From: CAIKMD01 sp963702925
GTDB lineage: Bacteria; Pseudomonadota; Alphaproteobacteria; ATCC43930; CGMCC-115725
DNA length: 64,000 nucleotides
NCBI GenBank assembly: GCA_963702925.1
Contig: OY969771.1
Span: 806,001 to 870,000, forward strand
Reading direction: 5' to 3'
A model generated the notes under the pieces. That model was given only the letters and a program-made list of their open reading frames with translations, was not told where the DNA came from and searched no databases. The position numbers and the translations under genes are program-made. Positions 52,767 to 62,144 of the stretch are shown here, piece after piece (the stretch's first letter is position 1; every line of letters starts with the position of its first letter).

Positions 52767-52808
52767 ATTTTACGATTCGGGAGATCGGTCGAGTTTGATC
52801 CATCTCAA
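52767..52808 (-). promoter_or_regulatory. FixK/FNR class II promoter of the small membrane operon
   Basis: Minus strand TTGAG-ATGG-ATCAA (52808-52795), with centre at 52801.5. TAAAAT at 52772-52767 is the -10, giving a start near 52760: exactly 41.5 bases from the box centre. Ribosome site and ATG follow at 52743. This geometry is the textbook class II FNR arrangement. Confidence 0.75.
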
Positions 52809-53038
52809 GCTCGGCGGCGCATTTCGACCGCGGAGGGGAAACCAATTCCTTGGCACCCCTCGAACGTCCTTCCTATATATATCCGTATAAATGCGCCTCT
52901 TCCGGGCGGTGCGGTGGCGGCGGCGGTCGGGTTCGGCCGCTGTCAATGCCGGGTTGGCTTGCCGTTGAGGCTGAAAATGCCCATGCTTGTGAAACCGAAA
53001 GAAATTGGACGGCTGATCGGGCTTCAAACTTTTTGGGC

Positions 53039-53611
53039 ATGACTGCACTCACGGATTTCGGCGACCCGGCTGTCCTCCTGCCGCTCGCCGCCATCTTGCT
53101 GCTCTGGCTGCTGCGATTGCCGACAAAGAGCGCTGCGGCGTGGTGGCTCGCCGCCGTGGTTGCCGGCGTCGGCGGCACCGCCTTGCTCAAAATCTATTTC
53201 TACGGCTGCCCGCTCGACGCGCGGCTGCACAATCCCAGCGGCCATGTCAGCTTGAGCACTTTGGTTTATGGCGGCTACGCCACGATATTTGCGGCGCGGG
53301 CCAAATCTTGGCAGCGCGCGGCCATGATCGGCGCCGCCGCCGCGCTGGTACTCGGCATTGCCGCATCGCGGATCATTCTGGACTTTCACACGACGATTGA
53401 AGTTGCCTTCGGCCTTGTCATTGGCGGGCTCTCGCTCGCGGCTTTTGCGAGCCGCTATTGGCGTCGGCCTTCCGGCAATTTGCCCCTCGGTTTCCTGTTG
53501 CTGGCCTCTTTGGCCATTATCCTCGTGCTTCACGGCGACAGCTTGCGCGCGGAAGAATTCCTCCATCGCGTGAGCGCTTATGCGCAGCTTACGCCGATCG
53601 CTTGCCTCTAA
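53039..53611 (+). CDS. PAP2-family membrane phosphatase
   Basis: 190 residues from ATG 53039; the long upstream open frame is not coding-like. Five or six helices. Phosphatase motifs: C2 NPSGHVSLSTLVYGG and C3 SRIILDFHTTIEVAFG, with the expected His and Asp. C1 is weak (LKIYFYGCP lacks KxxxxxxRP). It may dephosphorylate undecaprenyl pyrophosphate or a lipid phosphate. Tail to tail with the cytochrome gene. Confidence 0.75.
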   Translation: MTALTDFGDPAVLLPLAAILLLWLLRLPTKSAAAWWLAAVVAGVGGTALLKIYFYGCPLDARLHNPSGHVSLSTLVYGGYATIFAARAKSWQRAAMIGAAAALVLGIAASRIILDFHTTIEVAFGLVIGGLSLAAFASRYWRRPSGNLPLGFLLLASLAIILVLHGDSLRAEEFLHRVSAYAQLTPIACL

Positions 53612-53643
53612 GACAAGTCCGTTGGGCCGCGACGCGGCCGGCC

Positions 53644-54054
53644 TTATTTCGTCGCCTTCCTGAGATAGACCAACAAGTTCTGCATCTGCTGCCGGTCTTT
53701 GATCCCTGCGAACTCCATCTTCGTACCAGGGATCATTTCATGCGGGCTGGTCAGGTAGCGCTCCAAGGTCGCGTCGGTCCAGACGATCACAGAATTCCTC
53801 ATCGCGGTCGAATAGGCATAGCCCAGCTGGGTTCCGGCCCGGCGCCCGAACAACCGATAAAGAGTCGGGCCGCGGCCGTTTTGACTCGGCGACAGCGCAT
53901 GGCAGGCACGGCACTGCTCGAACGCGGCCTGTCCCGCTTCCTGATCGCCGACAGGCTGAGCCGCAGCCATTGTCGCAAACACGCCGGCGAACATCGCAGT
54001 GACGACCAATCCGACAATTCGCGTTGGAACCCGCGGCACCGAGGCAACGTTCAT
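53644..54054 (-). CDS. Class I cytochrome c
   Basis: 136 residues from ATG 54054. A signal peptide (VVTAMFAGVFATMAAA) is followed by the haem site CRACH and the Met ligand in PGTKMEFAGI. The body resembles cytochrome c2/c550-type electron carriers (GPTLYRLFGRRAGT, then YLTSPHEMIPG). Periplasmic electron transfer. It neighbours the low-oxygen island, but I see no FixK box before it. Confidence 0.87.
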   Translation of the reverse strand: MNVASVPRVPTRIVGLVVTAMFAGVFATMAAAQPVGDQEAGQAAFEQCRACHALSPSQNGRGPTLYRLFGRRAGTQLGYAYSTAMRNSVIVWTDATLERYLTSPHEMIPGTKMEFAGIKDRQQMQNLLVYLRKATK

Positions 54055-54403
54055 GTCGTGGATCTTTCGCACCCTCGCCCTGAACCGGGCGGGCATCAGT
54101 TTGGTCACAGCGTCGTCGCTCCAGGTCGCGGGTTGCATGTTTCTAAGCCACGGTTCTCCAAGTCACCTTTAACCGAGCGTCCCGACTCTGTGATCCACCC
54201 GCACTTTTTTGTCACAACCGTCTCTTCTTTATTTTTCTTACATTCATTGTGCGTCGCAATAGACGCAATAGGCCGCAAGTATCTCGCGCCTTCCGCCGAA
54301 AAGTTGAAGAGAAAGATGAGACAAATATTACAACTGTAATGGAATTCGAGCCGAGCGTCGCTTCGCGCAAAGACTTGTCACGATAGGAGCCAGGAGAGAA
54401 ACA
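54055..54403. other. Divergent intergenic region between cytochrome c and wcaJ-like gene
   Basis: About 349 bases. At 54327-54340 is ATTACA-AC-TGTAAT, a perfect 6-base inverted repeat about 65 bases before the WcaJ-like start, possibly an operator. An AT-rich stretch at 54205-54250 may hold promoters. No PHO or FixK box was found. Confidence 0.4.
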
Positions 54404-55873
54404 GTGGTTGAGATGATTTCTCCTTCCGAATTCAGGACAGTTGGCCGAAGCCGCCGGAGAAATCTATCGCGCTCCCATCGTATTGAATCATATCAGATAT
54501 TGATGTTTGTCTGCCTCGCCGATCTGGCCGTCATCGCGCTGTCGGGCGGGGCCGGATATTTGGTCGTGAAGCAATTCTATCCACAGATTGTTGCGTCGCA
54601 ATACGCAAGCCTGTGGTTCATCATTACGATCGCGTCGCTGCTCTTTTTCATGGGAATGGGCTGTTATAAAAAATTACCCTCGGACTTTCGCGCACAGTTG
54701 CCAACTCTTTTCCTCGGCTTCTCGGTGCCCATTCTCCTGATCACGCTCGTTCTCTTCTCCCTGAAAATCGGCAGCGACTATTCACGCAGTTGGATCTTGG
54801 GATGGTGGGTCGCCGGCTTTGTCGCGCTGACCTTAGAGCGGCTCGTCGCCGAGCGCGTCCGCTCCAATCTCGTCGCGCGGCGGCACCTGACCGAGAAATA
54901 CGCGATCTTCGGCGCGGGCGACAACGCCTGGCCGATGATCGAGCGGTTGAAACGCCACCCAGGCATCGAAATCGTCGGCGTCTTTGACGACCGCCGCAAG
55001 CGCGTACCCAGCAAAGTCGGCGGCATCTCTCTCAGCGGCGGGGTCGCCGAACTCGTGGCGGCGGCCGAGAACGGCGAGATCGACCGGGTCGTCATCACGC
55101 TGCCGATTACGGCGGTCGAGCGGATCCGAAACATCGTCCGGATTCTCTATCCGCTGCCGTTGCAAATCGATGTCGGGCTGGATGCCTGCCAAGGCGAAAT
55201 CAACTTCAGACGCGGAAGCCGGGTTGCCGATTCGTTGCTGCTCGAAATATACGACCGCCCGCTGCGCGAGTGGCGTTACCTCGTGAAGGCGTGCGAAGAT
55301 AAGGTGTTGGCTTCGATCATCTTGGCGATCGCCCTGCTGCCTCTGGCGCTGATCGCGCTCGCCATCAAGCTCGACAGCGCGGGTCCGGTCTTCTTCCGCC
55401 AAAAGCGTCAAGGGTTCACCGGACGGGTATTCGAAGTCTTTAAATTCCGTACCATGTATGTCGCGCACACCGATCCGCTCGGGGAACGGCTTACCGAACG
55501 CAATGATCCGCGCGTAACCCGTATCGGCCGTGTTTTGCGGCGGACAAGCCTCGACGAGCTGCCGCAGATCTTCAATGTCCTTCGCGGCGACATGTCTTTG
55601 ATCGGCCCGCGGCCTCATCCCTTGTCCGCGAAAGCGGCGAACATCCGGTATCAGGATGCCGTCGATCAATACGCGCTTCGCCACCGGGTTTTGCCCGGCA
55701 TCACCGGCTGGGCTCAAGTCAATGGCTGGCGCGGCGAGACCAAGACGCTTCAGCAACTCGAAAAGAGAGTCGAGCACGACTTGTTCTATGTCGAGCATTG
55801 TTCTCTTTGGCTGGATCTCCGGATCCTCGCGAAAACCGCATGCGCCGTTTTCCAAACCAAGGACACGTTTTGA
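54404..55873 (+). CDS. WcaJ-type undecaprenyl-phosphate glucose phosphotransferase
   Basis: 489 residues from GTG 54404, seven bases after AGGAGA. Four N-terminal helices, a Rossmann-like middle (KYAIFGAGDNAWPMIERL, GVFDDRRKR), a fifth helix, then the catalytic sugar transferase domain (KRQGFTGRVFEVFKFRTMY, RRTSLDELPQIFNVLRGDM, SLIGPRPHPL, PGITGWAQVNGWRGE). It starts lipid-linked repeat units. Together with the ExoY-type enzyme it gives the region two initiating transferases, which points to a second EPS module from here to the right edge. Confidence 0.92.
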   Translation: MVEMISPSEFRTVGRSRRRNLSRSHRIESYQILMFVCLADLAVIALSGGAGYLVVKQFYPQIVASQYASLWFIITIASLLFFMGMGCYKKLPSDFRAQLPTLFLGFSVPILLITLVLFSLKIGSDYSRSWILGWWVAGFVALTLERLVAERVRSNLVARRHLTEKYAIFGAGDNAWPMIERLKRHPGIEIVGVFDDRRKRVPSKVGGISLSGGVAELVAAAENGEIDRVVITLPITAVERIRNIVRILYPLPLQIDVGLDACQGEINFRRGSRVADSLLLEIYDRPLREWRYLVKACEDKVLASIILAIALLPLALIALAIKLDSAGPVFFRQKRQGFTGRVFEVFKFRTMYVAHTDPLGERLTERNDPRVTRIGRVLRRTSLDELPQIFNVLRGDMSLIGPRPHPLSAKAANIRYQDAVDQYALRHRVLPGITGWAQVNGWRGETKTLQQLEKRVEHDLFYVEHCSLWLDLRILAKTACAVFQTKDTF

Positions 55874-55989
55874 GCCGCAACGCGTGAATTCGATTTTGGG
55901 TCAACAGTTTCGTGTGATGGGGATGCCCTGTTTTACGAGGTGTCGGTTGCCGAAATTGGACAGGCGACGATCTTAGGAGAGAAAGCCCG

Positions 55990-57282
55990 ATGATGGGCCA
56001 ATTGCTCGCGGCTGCGATCGGGTTTTTCAGCCTTATGCCCGGCGTGGCCGTCGCGACGCTGGGCGGCGTCGGCGTGCAGCCGGTCGTCGTGGCGTTGCTC
56101 GTCTATGTCGGCTTGCTGCCGGTTTTGAACGTCAGGCTGCCCACCCAACCTTTGATCTGGGCGTTGTTGGTACTGCTCGCCTATGCGGCGTCGACCTTGT
56201 TTTCGGTCTTTCCGCAGATTTCTCTCCCATTTTCCTCCCTGCAAGGACTCTATCTGGCGCTTGGCGCCCTGGGATTTACCGCGATCCTGAGCGTCACCGC
56301 ACACCGGCAGAAATTCGTCCAAGGCTATATCGTCGGGGCACTTCTATCCTCGGCCGTATCGTTCGGCCAAATGTCCTACGCGACGGCTTTCGGCGGCGCG
56401 ATGTCGTTCGCGAACAACACGAATTTTTCGATCGTGCAGATCTACGATCGCGGCGCGGCATTCACGCCGGAATCATCGGCGCTCGCGGCCCTTCTGATAC
56501 CCGCAATCCTTTGTTGCTGGTTCGAACGCCAGGCGGGAAACGGGCTGCTCCTGCCCTGGCAGAGAAGCAGAACCGCGCTGACCATTCTCGCGCTGGGCCT
56601 GCTGTCAACGAAATCATCTTCGATTTTCTATTTTCCGATCTTGCTCTTGATCGTTTCCGCCTTCCAAAGCCGGAGCGCCGCCGAATTCTTGAAATGCAGC
56701 GCTCGGCTGCTCATCCCCGTCGCTCTCGCCGCGCTCTTGTTCGTTCCGCTTTATGGCAGCCGCCTCGTCAACAGCGACGCGAATTTCTCGAGCGAGTGGC
56801 GTCTCACCAAAATTTTGGCCGGCTTCCAGGTCTTTGCGACACACCCGATCGTGGGCGCCGGAACCGGCCTCGTTTCCGACAGCGATTTTTTCGAGCCCTA
56901 TATCGACATTCCGCCGGAGCTGCAATGGAACACCGACCCGCGGAAAGGCGTTGATAGCACGGCCGTACGCATCCTCGCTGAAACGGGTCTGATTGGATTC
57001 GCCGTGACTTACTACCCGCTCGTCCGTTTCTTCGGCAGCGCGCGCCGCTTGGCGAAATCGCCGGCTTTTCGCGCGATCGTGTGCTTAAGCTTCGGCTTGC
57101 TGTTCTCGCAGCTCCTCATATCGGGGTATCGCGACCAGATCATTTTCCTGCTGCCCCCGATCGCCTTCGCGGTCGCCGGCGGCGTTCGCGCGCTTGCAGC
57201 TCAGCTCGCCATGCGGCGTCGCGCCGCGACACAAGACGATGCGTTGCTGACGTCGCTCCATGCGCACCATCGGAGTATCTGA
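55990..57282 (+). CDS. Wzy-like polymerase / O-antigen ligase family membrane protein
   Basis: 430 residues from ATG 55990 (AGGAGAGAAAG upstream). About ten helices. The periplasmic loop has AFTPESSALAALLIPAILCC and a later HPIVGAGTGLVSDSDFFEPY block, as in EPS polymerases. It is 116 bases after the WcaJ-like gene and about 44 before the Wzc-like gene. Confidence 0.82.
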   Translation: MMGQLLAAAIGFFSLMPGVAVATLGGVGVQPVVVALLVYVGLLPVLNVRLPTQPLIWALLVLLAYAASTLFSVFPQISLPFSSLQGLYLALGALGFTAILSVTAHRQKFVQGYIVGALLSSAVSFGQMSYATAFGGAMSFANNTNFSIVQIYDRGAAFTPESSALAALLIPAILCCWFERQAGNGLLLPWQRSRTALTILALGLLSTKSSSIFYFPILLLIVSAFQSRSAAEFLKCSARLLIPVALAALLFVPLYGSRLVNSDANFSSEWRLTKILAGFQVFATHPIVGAGTGLVSDSDFFEPYIDIPPELQWNTDPRKGVDSTAVRILAETGLIGFAVTYYPLVRFFGSARRLAKSPAFRAIVCLSFGLLFSQLLISGYRDQIIFLLPPIAFAVAGGVRALAAQLAMRRRAATQDDALLTSLHAHHRSI

Positions 57283-57326
57283 CGATAAATCACTCGACTG
57301 AGCTAACCCACCACGCCTACCCGGGG

Positions 57327-59342
57327 ATGGCCGCACCGACGGTGCCGGAAGTCTTGTTCGACCCGGTGGAAACGGTCAACGTCTCGGCTCTCGTCAGAAT
57401 AATACGCCGCAATTTGTGCTGGATCGGTCTTGTCACCTTGGCGGCGGTCATCGGCGCGGCCATCGCGCTGCATTGGATCCCATCGCGCTTTCAGGCGGCG
57501 GCCGTGCTTCAGGTATCCAGACAATTGCCGCCGATTCCCACCGACTCGCCGACGGTTCAGGAAGCCGCCGTCGATGAATCGACCGTGAATAGCGAGGTCG
57601 ATGCCGTCCTCTCCGTGTCGGTGCTGGATGACGTGATCGATAAGCTGCATCTCGACGGCGACCCGGAGTTCAATCCGATCTTAGCCGCGACGATGCCGTC
57701 CGATCTTTGGCCGCCCTTCGCCGCGATCTGGGATTTCACGCGCGGCCTGGAAGCGCGCATTAAATCCTATTTGTCGACCAGTCAAATGCCGACAAGCGAT
57801 ACCGAGCATCGTCTGGTCGAGCAAAAGCTGAGCGATGCGCTTTCGGTCTATGTCAAACCGAGATCGCGAATCGTCGTCGTCCAAGCGACATCAAAGGATT
57901 CGACCAAGGCCGCCACCATTGCCAATGCAACGGCGAATGCCTTTCTCCAAAACCGGCTCAACGCCAAGCTTGCCTATACCAAGCAGGTGACCGATTGGCT
58001 CAACAATCGGCTTGGCGAACTGCGCAGTAAGGTCACCGAAAGCGAGCAGGACGTCCAAAGGCTGCGGACCGGGCTTGGACAATATGAGGGTTTGACGACC
58101 ACCCTGCTTTCCGAGGAGCTTTCGCAAATCAATCATCAGCTGATCGATGCTCAGGCCGCGCAATCCACCGCGCAGTCTCAATTCGAGCAGATTCAACGTC
58201 TCGGTCACTCGGGCGAAGGCCTTGGCGCGGCGGACAATGTCATCGCATCGCCCCTTATCAGAAGCCTCCGTGAGCAACGGACGCAGCTCGTCGCCCAGCG
58301 TGGCGAGGAACTGACGCGGTTGGGACCGAAGAATCCGGATGTGATCAGCGTCAACTCGCAAATCGCGCAAATCGACCGCGAAATCGGCGCAGAGATCAGC
58401 CGCATTTCGGGCAACGCCACCGATCAGCTTAAAGTTCTCGGGTCCCAAATCAACTCGCTGAAACAGGCAAAAGCCGACCTCGAAAAGCGCATCGACGTAC
58501 AGAACGCCGGCCTCGTCGACGTCCAACAGGTGCAGCGGGATGCCGACACCGATCGAGCGGCCTATGAGGCCTTCGCGATCTATCATGACAAGATCGCCGG
58601 ACTCAACGCGATCGGGCAGCCGGAAGCCGAATTGCTCTCCCAGGCAACGGCGCCCATCGGCCCGATCTATCCGCGGAAATTCTTGATTCTGGCGGTTGTC
58701 GCCTTGTCCGCGTCGCTGTTATCGATGGTCGTCGCCTTTTTGCGCGAAAGTTTGGATCAACGATTCCGCAATGCACAGGATGTCGGCGTCATTCTGGGAC
58801 TGCCGACCTTGGCGCTCGTCCCGAGAATCGCCGGGCGATTACGGCCGGAGAATTTCGTGGCGCAGTCGCCACGCTCGTCGATCGCCGAAGCGGTTCGCTA
58901 TCTCTACGCGGAACTCGCCCGCTCACCTTTGGCCGGCGCGCCGCTCAAGGTGCTCTTCTCGTCGTCGCTGCAAGGGGAAGGAAAAACCACCACCTCCCTC
59001 ATGTTCGCGCGCGAAGCGGCGACGAACGGACGGCGGACGCTCCTGATCAACCTCGACGTTCGGCGCGCGGAGGTGCCAGAGTTTGCCGCCGCGCGGAAAC
59101 AGCTGCAGCCCATGGCGGTCGCGGAGCGGCTCTTCGAGCCCTCCTTTAACGTCGAAGCCGGCACGGGACTAACCTACCTGTCGTTCCGGACGGCACTGCA
59201 TGAACCCTTTAAATTGCTGTACACCCAACAATTCTGGCGCAAGCTTTCCGAGATTACTGCGGCCTACGAATTGGTGGTGATCGAACTCGCCGCCGATATT
59301 GTCGGTTCCGGACGCCAAAATCATCGCCTCCTTCGCCGATAA
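57327..59342 (+). CDS. Wzc-like co-polymerase, frameshifted near 59301
   Basis: Reads 671 residues from ATG 57327 and ends early in a wrong frame. Wzz domain with helix LVTLAAVIGAAIALHWIP, a coiled-coil periplasmic region, a second helix (LILAVVALSASLLSMVVAFL), then the P-loop domain (SSLQGEGKTTTSLMFAREA). The Walker A' region (LLINLDVRR) and Walker B (LVVIELAAD) each lack a normal Asp. After ATT at 59298-59300 one extra base shifts the frame; removing it joins the protein to the fragment that follows, with the same spacing as in the first Wzc-like protein. Error, mutation or programmed shift are all possible. Confidence 0.75.
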   Translation: MAAPTVPEVLFDPVETVNVSALVRIIRRNLCWIGLVTLAAVIGAAIALHWIPSRFQAAAVLQVSRQLPPIPTDSPTVQEAAVDESTVNSEVDAVLSVSVLDDVIDKLHLDGDPEFNPILAATMPSDLWPPFAAIWDFTRGLEARIKSYLSTSQMPTSDTEHRLVEQKLSDALSVYVKPRSRIVVVQATSKDSTKAATIANATANAFLQNRLNAKLAYTKQVTDWLNNRLGELRSKVTESEQDVQRLRTGLGQYEGLTTTLLSEELSQINHQLIDAQAAQSTAQSQFEQIQRLGHSGEGLGAADNVIASPLIRSLREQRTQLVAQRGEELTRLGPKNPDVISVNSQIAQIDREIGAEISRISGNATDQLKVLGSQINSLKQAKADLEKRIDVQNAGLVDVQQVQRDADTDRAAYEAFAIYHDKIAGLNAIGQPEAELLSQATAPIGPIYPRKFLILAVVALSASLLSMVVAFLRESLDQRFRNAQDVGVILGLPTLALVPRIAGRLRPENFVAQSPRSSIAEAVRYLYAELARSPLAGAPLKVLFSSSLQGEGKTTTSLMFAREAATNGRRTLLINLDVRRAEVPEFAAARKQLQPMAVAERLFEPSFNVEAGTGLTYLSFRTALHEPFKLLYTQQFWRKLSEITAAYELVVIELAADIVGSGRQNHRLLRR

Positions 59343-59538
59343 GACCGTCTTTCTCATCAAATGGGGAAGCACGAAGCGCCATATCGCCAGCGAAGGCATA
59401 CGGCATTTCCGCATGATCGGCGCCGAAATCAGCGGTGTCGTGCTCACGCAGATCGATCTCAAAAAATACGCCAGCTACGAGGCCGACTATGTCGGCAGCT
59501 ATGTCGGATCTGGCAACCTCTATCAAACCGCCCGCTGA
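59302..59538 (+). pseudogene. Displaced C terminus of the second Wzc-like protein
   Basis: In the shifted frame the sequence reads SVPDAKIIASFADKTVFLIK, then WGSTKRHIASEGIRHFRMIG and GVVLTQIDLKKYASYEADYV, matching the C-terminal domain of the first Wzc-like protein (VVKWGSTPRH, GIVMTQVDAQRYRSYG). It ends with a tyrosine-bearing tail. Corrected, the full protein would be about 736 residues. Confidence 0.75.
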
Positions 59539-59560
59539 CCGTCGGAATGCGAACATATTG

Positions 59561-60835
59561 ATGAAAGTTCTCGTGCTGAGCTCCAGCTTTCCCTACCCCG
59601 TCGATATTGGGCGCAAGGTCATCCTTTCAGGGTTTGTGGAATATCTGGTGTCTTCCCTGGGGCCGGCAAATGTGACTTTTGCCTATATCGCGTCCGAGAA
59701 TGATGTATCCGTCCCGATGCCCGTGCCATGCGGCGTGGTGGCATTGCCCTTGGCCGGCATCGGCCGGCGTGTCGCCGGAGCCGCCTGGCAGAGCGTGATA
59801 CGCAAGCGACACGCCTTGCAAGAGATGATGCTTTATTCGCGTGACGCTGCGGCGCAGCTGAGGGAAGTGATGCGCACAACCGCACCGGACCTGGTTGTCG
59901 TCGATACGGTTCGCATGGCGCAATACCTCGAGGCCTTTGTCGCCGCGCCGCCGCGTTCCATTCTCTATCTCGACGATCTTTATTCCCTTCGCTACCAGCG
60001 GATGATCGAGGCCATGCGCGCCTATCCCGACGTGGCGATGGAATCGATCGGCACTTTCGGCCGCTTTCTGCCGCCTTTCATGCGCCATCTCGTGCGCGGA
60101 CAAACCATCCAACGGCATCTTCTCCATTTCGAAAGCCAAATCTTGGAAAAGCGGGAAAAGGAGCTGCCGCGCCGGTTCGAGAGCGTGCTGCTTCTCAACG
60201 CGGACGAGGTGGCACGCCTCAAATCCCATTCGCAGGCGCAAAACATCACGACCGTAAAGCCGTTGCTCCGCGCCCACCGAAATCGGCTGCCGCGGCGTTT
60301 CGCGGGCGAGCCTACCTATCTGTTTCTCGGCAATCTTGGCTATCCGGCGAACGCGCATTCGCTTTCTCTTTTCATGGAAAAAGCCATGCCCGGCCTGATC
60401 CGCGCGCATCCGGGCACGAGGCTAATCGTCGTCGGTCGTGGGGCAACCGAGGATGTTCGACAACGAGGAAGCGGCCTGAGCGATCACGTCCGGTTTCTCG
60501 ATTTCGTCGAGGATCTGGCGCCCTTGATGGCAAGCGCCGCCGCGATGGTCGTGCCGCTGATCTATGGCAGCGGGCTCAAGATGAAGGTCCTCGACGCTCT
60601 TTATTTCGGATTGCCGTTCGTCTCGACGTCTTGCGGCATCGATGGCGTCCCGACCACACCGGGCAGTGAATGCTATGTCGAGGATGATATTGCGGCGTTT
60701 ATCGAGCCGCTGACCCGCTTGCTCGATATCGACGCGAACCAGCGCATGTCAGATAACGGGCAAAAGCTCTATGCCGAAGAGTTCGCGCCCGAGGTCGTTT
60801 GGAGGGAATACGGTGAGATTTTTGGAACCGCGTAA
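59561..60835 (+). CDS. GT4-type glycosyltransferase
   Basis: 424 residues from ATG 59561 (the open frame reaches back into the Wzc-like tail). GT-B: KVLVLSSSFPYPVDIGRKVI at the start, YLFLGNLGYPANAHSLSLF, and VVPLIYGSGLKMKVLDALYF for the donor site. It resembles TuaH/RfaB-like enzymes that use sugar nucleotides. Specificity unknown. Second EPS module. Confidence 0.83.
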   Translation: MKVLVLSSSFPYPVDIGRKVILSGFVEYLVSSLGPANVTFAYIASENDVSVPMPVPCGVVALPLAGIGRRVAGAAWQSVIRKRHALQEMMLYSRDAAAQLREVMRTTAPDLVVVDTVRMAQYLEAFVAAPPRSILYLDDLYSLRYQRMIEAMRAYPDVAMESIGTFGRFLPPFMRHLVRGQTIQRHLLHFESQILEKREKELPRRFESVLLLNADEVARLKSHSQAQNITTVKPLLRAHRNRLPRRFAGEPTYLFLGNLGYPANAHSLSLFMEKAMPGLIRAHPGTRLIVVGRGATEDVRQRGSGLSDHVRFLDFVEDLAPLMASAAAMVVPLIYGSGLKMKVLDALYFGLPFVSTSCGIDGVPTTPGSECYVEDDIAAFIEPLTRLLDIDANQRMSDNGQKLYAEEFAPEVVWREYGEIFGTA

Positions 60836-60895
60836 GATTCAGGTGGCGCTCTCCACCGGCAAGCAACGGTCTTCCTTCATGCGCTCCGCCGCCCG

Positions 60896-62131
60896 ATGCG
60901 TATCCTGATTATCAATCTAGGCTATCCACCCAATGTCATTGGCGGCGCCGAGCTGTTGGTGCAGTCGCTCGCCCGCGAGCTCGCGCGACATGGCAACAAG
61001 GTCAGCGTTGTCAGCTTGTCCCAGAACGGCACCGATTGGCAATACGACGACGAAGGCGTGCGCGCCTATTTCGTCCACGCCCATCCGCTGGGAATTGCCC
61101 TACTCGACCAAAAGCGCACCTTCGCCAAAAAGGTGATGTGGCACGCTCTCGGCGAAGCAAATATATGGATTGCCCCCAAACTTGCCGCGGTCATGGAGCT
61201 GGAAAAGCCCGATATCGTCCACAGCCACAGTTTATTGGGACTTTCCGTCAGCGCGTGGCAGGTTGCCCGCGCGCGCGGGATTCCCGTGGTTCATACGCTG
61301 CAGGACTATCAACTGCTTTGTCCGCGAGGAACAATGTTTCGGCGCGGCCAGCCTTGCGCGGGTCAGTGTCAATCCTGCCGTCTGCTCACCATGCGACGCC
61401 GACACGCCAGCGCGGCGCCGACGGCCGTGGTCGGCATTTCCCAGTTCATTCTGAGCACGCATTTCCGTCACGGCTATTTCCCGACCGCAATCAAAGCGAT
61501 GATCCCGAACGGCGTTCGTCTTCCATCCTCCGTCAGGGAAAGACCCTGCCACGACGCCGCGGAGCCCATACGGATCGGATTCATCGGCCGGCTCCATCCG
61601 ACCAAGGGCGTCGAATTGCTGCTCGACGCGCTCCGACGCCTTCGCCCCGCCAGCTACCTCGCGAAAATCGCGGGAAGTGGCAGTCCGGATTACGAGGCTC
61701 GCTTGCGCCTGATGGCGCGCGGACTTTCGGTCGACTTCACAGGCTGGGTTCGGCGCGATCAATTCTACGACGAGATCGATCTGCTGGTCGTACCATCGGT
61801 CTATTGCGAGCCGCAAGGCATGGTGCTCGTCGAAGCGGCAAGCTTTGGCGTGCCCGTGATCTATTCCAACCGCGGCGGGTTGGGAGAAATGGGCGGGGCC
61901 TTCACCGGATTTCTCGGGTTTGACCCTGCCACACCCGATGGTCTGAGCGACGTGCTTCGATCCTTGGCCGAAACACCGGGTGCGCTCCTTCGCCTCAAGC
62001 GGTCGCTGGAGCCGATCGCCACGACCTATAAGATCGAAGGACTCATCGACGGATATCAGAAACTCTATGAGGACGTGCTGCGCGCCGGCGCGAATACGCT
62101 ACGGCGTCCCATCGAGGCAGCCCGCGCATGA
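60896..62131 (+). CDS. GT4-type glycosyltransferase
   Basis: 411 residues. N terminus RILIINLGYPPNVIGGAELL, the HTLQDYQLLCPRGTMF and CAGQCQSCRLL cysteine motif in the acceptor domain, and donor-site GFIGRLHPTKGVELLLDAL, SVYCEPQGMVLVEAASFG. The same cysteine layout appears in the minus-strand GT4 at 30.8-32.1 kb, so the two may be related. Ends 14 bases before the next gene. Confidence 0.85.
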   Translation: MRILIINLGYPPNVIGGAELLVQSLARELARHGNKVSVVSLSQNGTDWQYDDEGVRAYFVHAHPLGIALLDQKRTFAKKVMWHALGEANIWIAPKLAAVMELEKPDIVHSHSLLGLSVSAWQVARARGIPVVHTLQDYQLLCPRGTMFRRGQPCAGQCQSCRLLTMRRRHASAAPTAVVGISQFILSTHFRHGYFPTAIKAMIPNGVRLPSSVRERPCHDAAEPIRIGFIGRLHPTKGVELLLDALRRLRPASYLAKIAGSGSPDYEARLRLMARGLSVDFTGWVRRDQFYDEIDLLVVPSVYCEPQGMVLVEAASFGVPVIYSNRGGLGEMGGAFTGFLGFDPATPDGLSDVLRSLAETPGALLRLKRSLEPIATTYKIEGLIDGYQKLYEDVLRAGANTLRRPIEAARA

Positions 62132-62144
62132 GACCCTCCGCACG

